Shown here in pieces: positions 1 to 9,793 of a stretch of DNA of 64,000 nucleotides. The stretch is taken from contig RPFO01000027.1 of NCBI GenBank assembly GCA_009746045.1, positions 1,934,202-1,998,201 of the forward strand, in the 5' to 3' direction. Position numbers and translations under genes: made by a program. This DNA comes from Mesostigma viride. Its lineage: Eukaryota > Streptophyta > Mesostigmatophyceae > Mesostigmatales > Mesostigmataceae. The notes beneath the pieces were generated by a model, which was not told the DNA's origin, did no database searches, and saw only the letters and a program-made list of their open reading frames with translations. Positions within the stretch are counted from its first letter, which is position 1; the number at the start of each line of letters is the position of its first letter.

Positions 1-561
1 TCCACCGTGTTGAGCGTGGTGTTCAGCGATGTCAGCTTCTCGGCCAGCGGCCAGGTCACGTGCTCCTCCAGCACTGCGCGGATGTCATCCTTGCAGAGGG
101 AGGGAGCCGATGGAGCAGCCGGCTGTGCGAGGCTGGCGTTGATCGCTCGGCCGATGTCGCCGACGCTGCGCTGGTAGTGGCTGGTCAAGATAAACAGGCG
201 TTGGCTTGGTTCGTCAAAGGTGTAGAGCCAGGACGTGTCGCGGTAGTCGATAGCCGCCCCCCCCTTCAGGGTCACGAAGAGCTTCCGTTCCTGTACGAGG
301 AACTCGAGAACCTCGACGCATTCCTGCGGCGACAGTCTCAGACTGCCACTCGAAGAGGGAGAACATTCCGTCGCCGGGCAAGTATTGGCTCCATTTGTGG
401 CGATCGTGGCATGGTTTCTTGGGTTCAGGCGAGGCGCTTGGCGAGGGTTTGGCGGGTAAGCCTGTAGGCTGAACAATGGCGAGGGCGACAGGGTTGGGCT
501 GGGCGCTGGGAAGCTGTGCCAGCTCCTTTTCCAGCCCTCGTTTGGCTTTGGTAGTCGTCAT
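1..561 (-). pseudogene. LINE ORF1-like fragment, cut by window edge
   Basis: The minus strand opens with an ATG at 561 (Met-Thr-Thr-Thr-Lys) and reads about 75 residues. It then needs one frame change (roughly 345-400) to continue in a frame that is open to the window edge. That second frame contains LEFLVQERKLFVTL and YTFDEPSQRLFIL, which resemble the remnant at 1939-3345 (QLFIHEGRLFDAF, YTFDPHIPRL). The two therefore look like members of one family of LINE ORF1 (RNA-binding, gag-like) proteins. No endonuclease or reverse transcriptase is attached. The assignment rests on similarity within the window only. Confidence 0.45.
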
Positions 562-719
562 AGCTGGTCACGTGCGTAACTTTGGCAATACTGCGTTTCA
601 GCCGTAACCGATTATACTGGCGTGTGCGTCTGAAAAAAGCGCATCGAATGCAAATGGTCTGACCGATTTGGGGCTCAGACGCAAAAGATCTGAGCTCCGC
701 CGTCAGCCATACCGCCGTC

Positions 720-794
720 CCATGTTCCCCTCCCACTGAGGACTTATGCTCACGTGACGCAGTCACGTGTCTATTAATTAATTAATTAATTAAT
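720..794 (+). repeat. LINE-type 3' end: hairpin plus (TTAA)n tail, copy 1
   Basis: A conserved block (TGTTCCCCTCCCACTGAGGA, then CTCACGTGACGCAGTCACGTG minus its last base) ends in a (TTAA)n tail. CACGTGAC-GCA-GTCACGTG is a perfect 8-bp hairpin. The same block recurs at 1624-1690 and 3750-3822 and in reverse near 4090-4140. A fixed 3' end followed by a short tandem tail is typical of non-LTR retrotransposon ends. Confidence 0.6.
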
Positions 795-795
795 A

Positions 796-1001
796 CCCCT
801 TCTCAGGGATATGTGCTACATATACTCCCAACGCTCGAGCTAACATCACTGATGGTCCGGATTTTCCCGATTTCTGGCCTGCGCTGGTTGTCTCCTTGAT
901 ATACATACTCCCAACGGAGTTATGTTACAATTCAATTCAATTCAATTCAATTCAATTCAATTCAATTCAATTCAATTCAATTCAATTCAATTCAATTCAA
1001 T
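796..1001 (+). repeat. LINE 3' end with (TTCAA)n tail
   Basis: The block 'CTTCTCAGGGATATGTGCTA ... CTCCCAACGGAGTTATGTTA' is followed by about 14 units of TTCAA (929-1001). It matches the 3' ends of LINE-A (16820-16859) and LINE-B (44680-44738), which carry (TTTAA)n tails instead. The block is interrupted by the short insertion at 833-904. Confidence 0.7.
833..904 (+). mobile_element. Micro-retroinsertion, copy 1 (longest, 72 bp)
   Basis: A 72-bp insertion ends in GCGCTGGTTGTCTCCTTGAT. It sits inside the LINE 3' end and is flanked by the direct repeat ATACTCCCAAC (822-832 and 905-915). The uninterrupted target is seen at 44683-44705. This is the longest of four copies in the window (others at 4418-4479, 19766-19800, 22980-23014). 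They share the 3' part and differ in where the 5' end stops, as expected of a retrotransposed sequence. Confidence 0.75.
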
Positions 1002-1012
1002 AGCCCTGCCGG

Positions 1013-1190
1013 AGAAGGGGCATATGGCTTTTAATACACTCTTGGCTACTTCCTGCATTAATTAATTAATTAATTAATTAAGGAACATAACTCCGTTGGG
1101 AGTAAATGTATAGCACATATCCCAGAGAAGGGGCGTATGTATGGCTTACATTCTAAGCTACTAGTACTTCCTGCAAGGGTGGGAATGTAA
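1013..1190 (-). repeat. LINE 3'-end fragments, reverse orientation
   Basis: Read on the minus strand this repeats the block seen at 796-928 (GGGATATGTGCTA, TCCCAACGGAGTTATGTTCC) followed by a (TTAA)n tail at 1058-1080, and continues into a second partial copy. Orientation is opposite to the neighbouring copy at 796-1001, so at least two independent insertions are nested here. Confidence 0.55.
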
Positions 1191-1379
1191 ACGATACTTG
1201 CTCGAGGTGCACCAGCCAGGGCACCTGCACCACCATGATCTATCAAGCTATACCCAGCTCAGAAGGGGGAGCCTGTCATGGGGAGGGAAGATCAACATGG
1301 CTATACAAAAGTGCTAAGGCATGGCTTCTCAGCAGAGAGTGGCTCTCTTCGTCAGTAGTCACAGCATAACTAAATGATA

Positions 1380-1824
1380 AAGCTAGGCATCATCTGGTGT
1401 ACTAGACGTGACGGGCTCACACCCGGGCAGCCTCCTGGTTTGTCTGTAATATGGAGGCAGATGATGCGCAAGGATAGATGGCAAGTAGTGATGAAGGAGA
1501 CCACCCCCAAGCCTGTGGGGGCTCCGCGTGTGACCAAGTATGGCATTCATAGCGATTCGGGCCGTGGTGCCCACACCCCTGTACGTACTAGGACCTAGAT
1601 AGCTTACACCATCCATTCCATCCCATGTTCCCCTCCCGGCCCACTGAGGACTTAAATGCTCACGTGACGCAGTCACGTGTCTATTAATTAATTAATTAAT
1701 TAATTAATTAACTAATTAATTAATTAATTAATTAATTAATTAATTAATTAATTAATTAATTAATTAATTAATTAATTAATTAATTAATTAATTAATTAGT
1801 TAATTAATTAATTAATTAATTAAT
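1380..1824 (+). repeat. LINE 3'-UTR segment plus 140-bp (TTAA)n tail
   Basis: 1380-1610 is homologous to the reverse strand of 4300-4560 (shared stretch around TATGGAGGCAGATGATGCGC and CAAGCCTGTGGGGGCTCC). It is followed by the CACGTGAC hairpin block (1655-1675) and a (TTAA)n array from 1683 to 1824. No gene is supported; short open frames here are translations of the repeat. Confidence 0.55.
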
Positions 1825-1938
1825 CTGCATGGTGTGCATGGCGCGTCATGGGCACACATGTGCATGACTAATTAATGTTCATAAATCAGCTTGTTAGTGC
1901 CTGTAGTAGGCGGGCATGTATACAAGGCCACTGTCTAA

Positions 1939-3345
1939 CTATTCTACACTACTGCTGCTGTATTCCCCTAAGCTGGGGCGTCTGGAGTCGCTGGGGCTGC
2001 GGTGGTCGAGGGGGTCGCGTGCCAGGGCTTGTGCCGAACCGACGTAGATGGCCGCGCCCCCTTCCAGTACACCGGCTGGCCCGCCTTGGTCTGCCGGAGC
2101 TGGAGGTAGGTCGGCCATAGCTCCCGTCGCCGTTGTTGCTGCGCCGCCGGGGTCAAGTCGTCGTCCACGGTGAAGGGAGTGTTCTCGAGCCGCTTGCGGC
2201 GTCTGAGAAACGAAATCTTGTTCGCTGGGCTTAAAGATGAGAAGAAGCGGGGGCGCCCCTGCCTTACCGCGCGCGCGGGGAAGGCAGCTCTCAAACACAC
2301 GTGCAAGCTTCTCGGAATTCTCACCTTCCTCCATGTCGAAGTTCTTGAGTACATATGGTGTTAAGGCTGCGCTTGGCGAGCTCGGCCTCCTCGCGGAGGT
2401 CGAGCTTCTGCTGCTGGAGCTGCACATGCTGCGACGGCGGACTGTGGTGGAGGTCCTGTATTGTCCGCCCAGGTCTGGCCGGGTGGGAGGAGCATATATC
2501 GCCAGCCGCCGCCAGCGAGGGCTGGCTTGGCGGCAATGTCCTTCACCGCCTGGGCGGCGAGGCCTGCGGTGTTTCGGCAGGACCTCGATGGCGATGGCAT
2601 TGTCCTTTTGAGGCGCTGGTCGATGTCGCGGAGCTGGGCGGTGATGGCGGCGGAGGAGGGGGTGGTGGCGGTGGAGGAGGCGAGGAGGGTGGAGGTGGCG
2701 ATGGAGATGGTGGAGATCGAGGAGGGGGAGCTCGGCAGTCAGCGTGCCGCCCATGGCCGCCACATCTGCAGCGATGGGGGCCACGTGCTGCTCGAGGGCC
2801 TCCTTAAGGAGTGAGCGGATGGAGGATTCGGTTAAGGTGGTGGTGAGGGGCTTGGGGGGCCAAAGCTTCTCGAGGGAGCGTCCAAGGAGGGAAAAGAGGG
2901 CGTATTGCTGGAGGTGGGGGAGTCTGGGGATATGGGGGTCGAAAGTGTATAGGTGCGCCTCTGGAAAGCATCGAACAGGCGACCCTCATGGATGAAGAGC
3001 TGCTTGCACAGTTCAAGAAGCGAGGCGTGCGATCCAAATTAAAACACGCAGGCCAGGATGTGATCTTCGTTGAGCAGTTGTCAAAAAAGCCAGGCTGGCT
3101 GGCATCAAAGTCGTACTCCTCCCAAGTCGGCTCGGCAGGGCGACTGCGTTTGGGTTCAGGCGACGCTGCGGGCGAGCTAGGTACATAAGCCCGGGGGGCT
3201 GGGCGATCACTAGGGCTTGGCTAGTGGCGCGCCGCTGCCTTCTGGGCCGGCGGGCCGAAGCTGCAGCCGGAGCTGCAGACGTGTTTTCAGGGCCTAGTAG
3301 CGCAGCCGCCAGGCTGCGTTGCGCGGAGGAGCGTTTGCTCGCCAT
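1939..3345 (-). pseudogene. Degenerate LINE ORF1 (RRM-like ORF1 protein)
   Basis: On the minus strand, frames broken by indels together read an ORF1-like protein. Segments include LFIHEGRLFDAFQRRTYTFD (near 2990-2930), EEGENSEKLARVFESC (near 2330-2285), and FTVDDDLTPAAQQQRRREL then AGQPVYWKGAR (2180-2045). The last pair is the signature 'acidic-LTP...RR..L' plus 'YWKGARL' seen at the C-terminal RNA-binding end of LINE ORF1 proteins; the intact ORF1 at 4868-6052 has FSIDEDYTPAQLKARS in the same position. At least two frameshifts are needed and no ORF2 follows. I infer a dead copy of a LINE family different from LINE-A. Confidence 0.6.
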
Positions 3346-3744
3346 ATATTGCGTAATAGCTTCGGAAAATTATATCAGCGTGTGCGTCTTAGAAAGATGA
3401 AGCGATTGTGATATCCACGGCAGAATTTGGTGCCCAAAGTTACGTGAAAGTTATGAGCTCCGCCGTCAGCCATGGCTACCTCGTGACTCTGCCTCCATTC
3501 CTGCATGCGAGGCCATACCCTGATACAAAGACTCTAAAGACCTATGTGTGGATCGAAAAACCCTACGTTCAGGACCTGTCGGAGCACCGATCCGGGTAAC
3601 CGTGCCATCCAGCCGTGTGGCCAGCGTGTCCGTGAGCTAGCGTCCATGCCTTAATTGGCGCCATAGGTGAGCACCGTGAGGACCAGGACCTTGAAGAGCA
3701 CTTGCTTAATGGCGGTGCTCGCCAGGTCCTTCGAGTGCCATTCC

Positions 3745-3822
3745 ACCCCATGTTCCCCTCCCACTGAGGACTTATGCTCACGTGACGCATGCAGTCACGT
3801 GTCTATTAATTAATTAATTAAT
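3745..3822 (+). repeat. LINE 3' end: hairpin plus (TTAA)n tail, copy 3
   Basis: This is the same hairpin block as at 720-794 and 1624-1690. The hairpin loop GCA here reads GCATGCA, a 4-bp TGCA insertion at 3790-3793 relative to the other two copies. Confidence 0.6.
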
Positions 3823-4079
3823 CAAAGCTGTCTCAGTCCCTCCATGCAGGTCTTCCTACAGATAGCCACGCGGCTCCCGCAGTCTTCATGTCTTTCCTCT
3901 CAGACAACTATCCTAGTCCTTCCCCGACTAAATTGGATCGCCATGCTTCCAGGAATAGTTGTCTCACTAAATACAAAAATAATCAATTAATTACATCGGT
4001 TTGATTAGCAATAAGTGTTCTCTTGAGCACTAATAGTTTACACGCAACTGCGTCACATTTCATTTATTACATTAATGAA

Positions 4080-4600
4080 TCAATTAATTAGTTAACTGCG
4101 TCGCACGTGAGCATAAGCTAGTCCTCAGGGAAATGAATATGGGGTGAGGTGGATTAAATTAAATTAAATTAAATTGTAACATAACTCCGTTGGAAGTACT
4201 ATGTGGCACATATCCCTGAGAAGGGGCATATGGCTTTTAATACATTCTTGGCTATTTCCTGCAAGGGTAGGATGGTGGATGGGAGTAGCTATATCTAGTT
4301 CCTAGTTACAGGGTTGCGGGCACCACGGCCCAAATCGCTATGCATGCCAAACTTGGTCACATGTGGAGGCCCCACCGACTGGGGGGTGATGTTCTTCATT
4401 AATGTCTGCCACCTATCAAGGAGACAACCAGCGCAGGCCAGAAATCGGGAGAATCCGGACCATGGTAGCTCGAGCCTAGACCTATCTTTACGCGTCATCT
4501 GCCTCCATGTGACAGACAAACCAGGGGTTCCCGGGGCGTGAGCCCGCCCCATCGAGGGTAGCACATGTCCATGCCGAGCCTGAATCGATGCCATGTCGTT
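4080..4600 (-). repeat. LINE 3' UTR and tail, reverse orientation
   Basis: On the minus strand this runs from 3'-UTR sequence shared with 1380-1610, through the CTCAGGGATATGTGCCACAT block, to a (TTTAA)n tail at 4153-4174. A second hairpin end lies at 4090-4140. The 62-bp micro-insertion at 4418-4479 interrupts it. It lies upstream of, and opposite to, the ORF1 at 4868. Confidence 0.6.
4418..4479 (-). mobile_element. Micro-retroinsertion, copy 2 (62 bp)
   Basis: Relative to the homologous sequence at 1440-1500, this LINE 3' UTR carries a 62-bp insertion flanked by ACCTATC (4411-4417 and 4480-4486). Read on the minus strand the insert ends in CTGCGCTGGTTGTCTCCTT, the same 3' end as the copy at 833-904, and is 5'-truncated relative to it by only a few bases. 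Confidence 0.75.
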
Positions 4601-4867
4601 TACGGTGTGCCGAGCTATGGCTGCCGAGAATGCTCATAACTTTTGACTCCGGGCATGAAATTTGGTCGGGTAAATTCCAACAGACTCGCTTTTTGATGAC
4701 GAACACGCTGATCTAATTTTTGGCCGCCATCGCCCAGGATTTCGCAAGTTATCGCCAGCGGCCTGCCCAGCAGATATCGCTATTTTTCTGCACGTTATGG
4801 CGGCACCACGCCCGTGAGCCGTGTACCTGCGCCCCCTGCCATCGTCTAGGAGTGATTAAACGTAGAT

Positions 4868-6052
4868 ATGGAGGCCCCCGCATCGCCTTCAGCTTCTGTC
4901 GCCGAGTCTACTGATGCCCAGCTTGCTGCAAACAAAATCGCCAACGACAGCCATGTCGCCGCCGAGAACGCCGCTCAAAAGCGGCCCAAGACTTCGGAAG
5001 CAACTCCGATAGATACTGAAACCTCCTTGCCGGAAGCCATCCCCTCAGCATTCTACATTCCCGAACAGCGTTTGAGCCTGGCCAACCTCGCTACCCTTCT
5101 CGCCTACAACGACGCCGCCGTATTCAACGTGCTGAAGCTCCGCAGCGACCACGAAGCCCCGATTCGCCACCCTTACACAGGCATGATATTGGAAGCTTTT
5201 TCGGATGAGTGGCGTGATTGGGAGGCGGACCAGCGCCAGCTTGCCTGTCTTATTTCGTGCTGCCCTACGCTTGTCGAGCTGCCGGCGACAGCCATCGCCG
5301 GGACAGCCCCCGCGCCCGATATTACCGGGCAACTGCAGGACCTCGCACAGTCTTTTACGACCGTGCAGGGCGAAATCAAGGTCCTGACGGAGGCGTCTGC
5401 AGCTGCAACAGCACAATTGCTGGAGCTGAAGAAAGCCCTGGCAGCCCCCGCCAAAACAACCACGTTTGCCGACGTTACCGGCAAGCAGCTGACCACCATT
5501 GTTCAACAGGCGGCCAAGTCTGCCGCTACCGCTGCGGTCACCCAGAATGCAATGCAGCAACGCCAACGCAATATGGTAATCAAGAAATTCCAGAAAGGCG
5601 AGGCCCAGGAGACAGCCCACTCACTTACCGAGGCGCTGCGAGGCCCGGCGTTTCTGGGGAAGCTGCAGCTCCAGAACCGTGTTAGCATTGAACGAGCCAT
5701 TCGGCTGCCCGGCCCACTGGGCCTGGTCGTCGTCACCATGGCCTCCATGCATGACAAACGCCTCGTGCTGGGAGCACGTCGTCTCCTCCAGCCTAACGAC
5801 TTCAGCATCGACGAGGACTACACGCCGGCCCAACTGAAGGCGAGGAGCGCGGTGTGGGACAGCCCTGCAGTCCTGGAGGCTCGGAAGCACCAGGCACCGG
5901 GTAAGCGCGTTAAGATGCGTCTGCTTCCGGATGGCTGCTTTGCCGCATTCTTTGATGGAAAGCAGATTAAAGGTGTTCAGATTAACACCCCCGGAGCGGA
6001 GTCTCGTCAGGTGTCTAGCCAGAAGGGTGCTGCCTCTGTTGGTAGACAGTAG
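4868..6052 (+). CDS. LINE-A ORF1 protein (gag-like RNA-binding protein)
   Basis: An intact 394-aa frame from ATG 4868. Residues 1-60 are Ala/Ser/Glu-rich and look disordered. A helical segment with heptad-like spacing (about 155-240, rich in Ala, Gln, Leu, Glu) could be a coiled coil. The C-terminal part (about 235-365) has RNMVIKKFQKGEAQE, a basic IERAIRLPGP stretch and FSIDEDYTPAQLKARS, like other LINE ORF1 C-terminal domains. Such proteins trimerise and bind element RNA as chaperones. ORF2 of the same element lies at 13365-16737, displaced by the DNA transposon at 6193-13331. The roughly 140-bp linker (6053-6192) matches 41101-41245 upstream of ORF2 in LINE-B, which ties ORF1 to that family. 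Family assignment is by motif and context. Confidence 0.7.
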   Translation: MEAPASPSASVAESTDAQLAANKIANDSHVAAENAAQKRPKTSEATPIDTETSLPEAIPSAFYIPEQRLSLANLATLLAYNDAAVFNVLKLRSDHEAPIRHPYTGMILEAFSDEWRDWEADQRQLACLISCCPTLVELPATAIAGTAPAPDITGQLQDLAQSFTTVQGEIKVLTEASAAATAQLLELKKALAAPAKTTTFADVTGKQLTTIVQQAAKSAATAAVTQNAMQQRQRNMVIKKFQKGEAQETAHSLTEALRGPAFLGKLQLQNRVSIERAIRLPGPLGLVVVTMASMHDKRLVLGARRLLQPNDFSIDEDYTPAQLKARSAVWDSPAVLEARKHQAPGKRVKMRLLPDGCFAAFFDGKQIKGVQINTPGAESRQVSSQKGAASVGRQ

Positions 6053-6192
6053 GTAGACAACCTTCCTCGTCGGCTCGCGGCTAACAGGCTTCGGGGACAG
6101 CCTCTAAACAGTCCCGTTCCACCCCCATGCATCGACCTAACAGTCGACTGAGACACATGGTGGTGCCGGTATCTCGGGCTAGAACGACAGCT

Positions 6193-6224
6193 CCCTAAGC
6201 TCGTCTGGATTTGTACTAGAACAC
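6193..6224 (+). repeat. Left terminal inverted repeat of the DNA transposon
   Basis: 32 bp, a perfect reverse complement of 13300-13331. Similarity fades just inside (GCAATTTG against the right-end sequence TACTACAAATTG). Confidence 0.85.
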
Positions 6225-6312
6225 GCAATTTGTAGTTCATTTTGAAAAGTTGTATTTTATTGAATTTAAAGTTTCCACTTAAGTCTCTGAGGAAGGGGAA
6301 GTTCATAGGACC

Positions 6313-6507
6313 CGTGACACCGTGACATCGTGACACCGTGACACCGTGACACCTCAAAATGCATATAAACACACATCTTTGCAGGTATGCAGTGATTATT
6401 AATGGGGATGATGTATTCAATGGGTCATTGCAAGTTTTACCTATGCTTCTGACACCGTGACACCGTGACACCGTGACACCGTGACACCGTGACACCGTGA
6501 CACCGCA
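6313..6507 (-). repeat. Left subterminal CGGTGTCAC arrays
   Basis: Two clusters of the 9-mer GTGACACCG (6313-6352 and 6450-6507), the reverse complement of the arrays near the right end. Inverted subterminal clusters of short repeats are typical transposase-binding regions in CACTA-type elements. Confidence 0.65.
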
Positions 6508-6786
6508 AATACCACGTATACACCTTCATAATAATCCTAGTAGAGACATTCATTTCTCCATACATCTCGGTCATCTCACCATATATCGTCTCATGTTGAT
6601 GTATTCTTGTTGTGCGTGTAGGTACCTTGCCGGGTCATGACAAGTTCAGCCATTCCTCGTTTATGCGGTCCAACGTCGCTTCAATAGGGCATGTGATTAA
6701 TATCTGGTAACAACTTATATATGTTGGCACGCCATGCGTCCAGGAATAGCTGTCTCACTTAATATGCATGCAAGCAACCATCAAAA

Positions 6787-7191
6787 TCACTTTGTCATGA
6801 AATCACTTGCCGGGATTTCAGTTTCTCCCTGGCCGGCCTGAAAAAGCTGGTTCTTTATAAACTCTTTCCGATCCGCAGGCTTCTTAGACCACATGTCGGT
6901 CCTCATCGTCCTGAGCTCCTCGAAATGCACGCTTCTCAAACAATGGCGGCCACAACCACAGTCCCAGTCCCTGCAAAGTGCCGCAGCCAAGGACGAATCC
7001 TGGGTGCATTTCGCCAACACGGCGGCTGCAGATAACCGGACCCCGCGCCTCGCCATCATATTGAACACGACGACGCCCAGGAGTAATAGCAAGAAGAACA
7101 TTCCCAAAACCTGCCAACCCAGCGCCCCCGCACTGGGCTCCATGAAAACGCCGGGTCTCGCCATGGCTATGTCAACTGGGCAATGTTGCAA
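6787..7191 (-). CDS. Hypothetical protein, one membrane segment and Cys-rich module
   Basis: A 134-aa frame on the minus strand inside the DNA transposon. Residues about 27-46 (LGWQVLGMFFLLLLLGVVVF) form one strongly hydrophobic helix. After it comes a Cys/His cluster, CRDWDCGCGRHC, followed by a basic helical stretch (RTDMWSKKPADRKEFIKNQL). The second part resembles in outline small Cys-plus-helix modules seen at the start of some transposon-encoded proteins, but I cannot name a family. It could also be the first exon of a longer gene. The stop (6787-6789) is real in this frame. Confidence 0.35.
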   Translation of the reverse strand: MQHCPVDIAMARPGVFMEPSAGALGWQVLGMFFLLLLLGVVVFNMMARRGVRLSAAAVLAKCTQDSSLAAALCRDWDCGCGRHCLRSVHFEELRTMRTDMWSKKPADRKEFIKNQLFQAGQGETEIPASDFMTK

Positions 7192-7407
7192 ACATCATTT
7201 GTCCCCCCCCCTCCCCATCTATTTCTACGTTGGCAGATGGCAAACGTAGATCCCCACGCCATGTGTGGGGGGGAATAAAACATGGCAGACCGGGATGTCA
7301 CGCCAGCCCGGTCTGCCCGAGTTGTTTAGCCCATGTTACCTCATTTGGCAGCGATCACCATCGCTGCCGCTCTCGTGAATTCGGGGTGAAAGCGCACGGT
7401 GTCACGG

Positions 7408-7692
7408 TGTCTCAACATGTTTGTAGTTGGTTTGTAGTTGGTGTCTCGGTGTCTCAGAAACTCGTGGTCCGCATTGAGTGGGTGTCACGGTGTCACGACA
7501 TCTGATTGGCCCGGTTCAGATTCGTTTTTTTTTTAATTTTTTTTTAATTCGTTTTTTTTTTTTTTTAATTTGGGGCGAATCTGAACCGGGCCAATCAGAT
7601 GTCGTGACACCGTGACACCCACTCAATGCGGACCACGAGTTTCTGAGACACCGAGACACCAACTACAAACCAACTACAAACATGTTGAGACA
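7408..7692. repeat. Perfect 117-bp inverted repeat (fold-back) with T-rich loop
   Basis: Arm 7408-7524 is an apparently perfect reverse complement of 7576-7692; the 51-bp spacer is almost all T and A. The arms begin TGTCTCAACATGTTTG and contain two GGTGTCACG-type 9-mers. It looks like a fold-back element or a MITE related to the host transposon's subterminal repeats. Confidence 0.85.
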
Positions 7693-8178
7693 TGGGTGTC
7701 ACAACCGATGTCACAAGGTGTGCAGCAGGTATTTCCTTTCAATCCCCGAGGAAATTATCAACCATTCATCGGCCATTCTGGTCAGGATAGCTAAGAATGG
7801 CTAGCGAATAAAAAGGCAGTATCGAGGCTGGAAATTTTAGTGTATGCTCCTAGGGTCATATATTACTTGCCGTTATTTTTTTTCGCCACAAATTCTGCGG
7901 AGTCCTTCCATTTTGGCGTCATTCACAGGTGGGTGCCTGTTTTGTCGCCGATTTTCTCTCGACCCCACCTACCTGCAGCAAAAAATTTTCCCGATGAAAG
8001 TCGCCCTAACATCTGGTTTTTGACACTAACCGACGCAGTTTTTAGTTTTTAAGGCCTTGACCGAAGCACTTTTTTCATTACCGGCTCAGTTTGCTTTAAC
8101 CGAGCTGGCGCGATTTTTAATCCAATTTCTAGGCTGGGCCAGGCGTCGCAGACCCGTAATCCGTTTTTAAGTGCTTTT

Positions 8179-8502
8179 GTGCCCGATATCGTGTCTTTTG
8201 CAGGCGTTCTTGGCATCAAAGACGCCGTGGCGTCAGGGGCTAAAACGGACCTCCGCACGTTCGTTAACTGCGGCGAGCATGTCAATGCCGCCAGCAATTT
8301 TTGCTGCCGCGTCTGTGAAACGATTGCGATGCAAGACCGTTGTCGACGTGACGGAGTGGTATGTGCACATTCAGGTGCGAATTTCTTCGCTGTTGAAACC
8401 CCGGCCGGTAGCAGACAAGTATTTCACCGTATCCCCTTTCCCCGAGTCTCTCTTTTCCGTCATGTTTTCATCTTACGGAAAGCGCGTATAAAGCATCAGT
8501 GA
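8179..8502 (+). CDS. Hypothetical Cys-rich 107-aa frame
   Basis: An open frame inside the DNA transposon with a possible cysteine cluster (NCGEHV... FCCRVC... DRCRRDGVVC). Base composition over 8160-8420 is less biased than the flanking A/T-rich and satellite DNA, which is why it is listed. No family is recognised. It might be an exon of the transposon's gene or chance. Confidence 0.2.
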   Translation: MPDIVSFAGVLGIKDAVASGAKTDLRTFVNCGEHVNAASNFCCRVCETIAMQDRCRRDGVVCAHSGANFFAVETPAGSRQVFHRIPFPRVSLFRHVFILRKARIKHQ

Positions 8503-8650
8503 GCGACAGTATGATGGCGAGCCGTTTGCTCGCATCAGGGCTGTGCGGCTTATTCTAGAGAGAAGCGACATCAAGCAGATTTTGCAGCCGGATGTGAGGG
8601 AGGGGCCCTGCTGGGGTGGGAATAAACTGCTGTGAGTGACCGATCCACTC

Positions 8651-9648
8651 CCTTCCTCCCTCCCTCCCTCCCTCCCTCCCTCCCTCCCTCCCTCCCTCCC
8701 TCCCTCCCTCCCTCCCTCCCTCCCTCCCTCCCTCCCTCCCTCCCTCCCTCCCTCCCTCCCTCCCTCCTCCTCCCTCCCTCCCTCCCTCCCTCCCTCCCTC
8801 CCTCCCTCCCTCCCTCCCTCCCTCCCTCCCTCCCTCCCTCCTCCCCCTCCCTCCCTCCCTCCCTCCCTCCCTCCCTCCCTCCCTCCTCTCCCTCCCTCCC
8901 TCCCTCCCTCCCCCTCCCTCCCTCCCTCCTCCCTCCCTCCCCCCTCCCTCCCTCCCTCCCTCCCTCCCTCCCTCCCTCCCTCCCTCCCTCCCTCCCTCCC
9001 TCCCTCCCTCCCTCCCTCCCTCCCTCCTCCCTCCCTCCCTCCCTCCCTCCCTCCCTCCCTCCCTCCCTCCCTCCCTCCCTCCCTCCCTCCCTCCCTCCCT
9101 CCCTCCCTCCCTCCCTCCCTCCCTCCCTCCCTTCCTCCCTCGTGAACTCACTCGTGGACTCACTCACTCGTGGACTCACTCCCTCACCCACCCACCCACC
9201 CACCCACCCACCCACCCACCCACCCACCCACCCACCCACCCACCCACCCACCCACCCACCCACCACCCACCCACCCACCCACCACCCACCCACCCACCCC
9301 CACCCACCCACCCACCCACCCACCACCCACCCAACCACCCACCCACCCACCCACCCACCCACCCACCCACCCACCCACCCACCCACCCACCCACCCACCC
9401 TCCCTCCCACCCACCCACCCACCCACCCACCCACCCACCCACCCACCCACCCACCCACCCACCCACCCACCCACCCACCCACCCACCCACCCACCCACCC
9501 ACCCACCCACCCACCCACCCACCCACCCACCCACCCACCCACCCACCCACCCACCCACCCACCCACCCACCCACCCACCCACCCACCCACCCACCCACCC
9601 ACCCACCCACCCACCCACCACCCACCCACCCACCCACCCACCCACTCA

Positions 9649-9692
<44 letters not shown>

Positions 9693-9793
9693 CTCACGCA
9701 CGCACGCACTCACTCACTCACTCACTCACTCACTCACTCACTCACTCACTCACTCACTCACTCACTCACTCACTCACTCACTCACTCACTCAC
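8651..9793 (+). repeat. 1.15-kb tetranucleotide satellite, TCCC then ACCC then ACGC/ACTC
   Basis: (TCCC)n runs from 8651 to 9140, then a short junction, (ACCC)n at 9185-9644, (ACGC)n at 9646-9692 and (ACTC)n to 9793. Occasional 3-bp units break the register. The six very long open frames that cross it on both strands are satellite translations, not genes. Confidence 0.95.
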
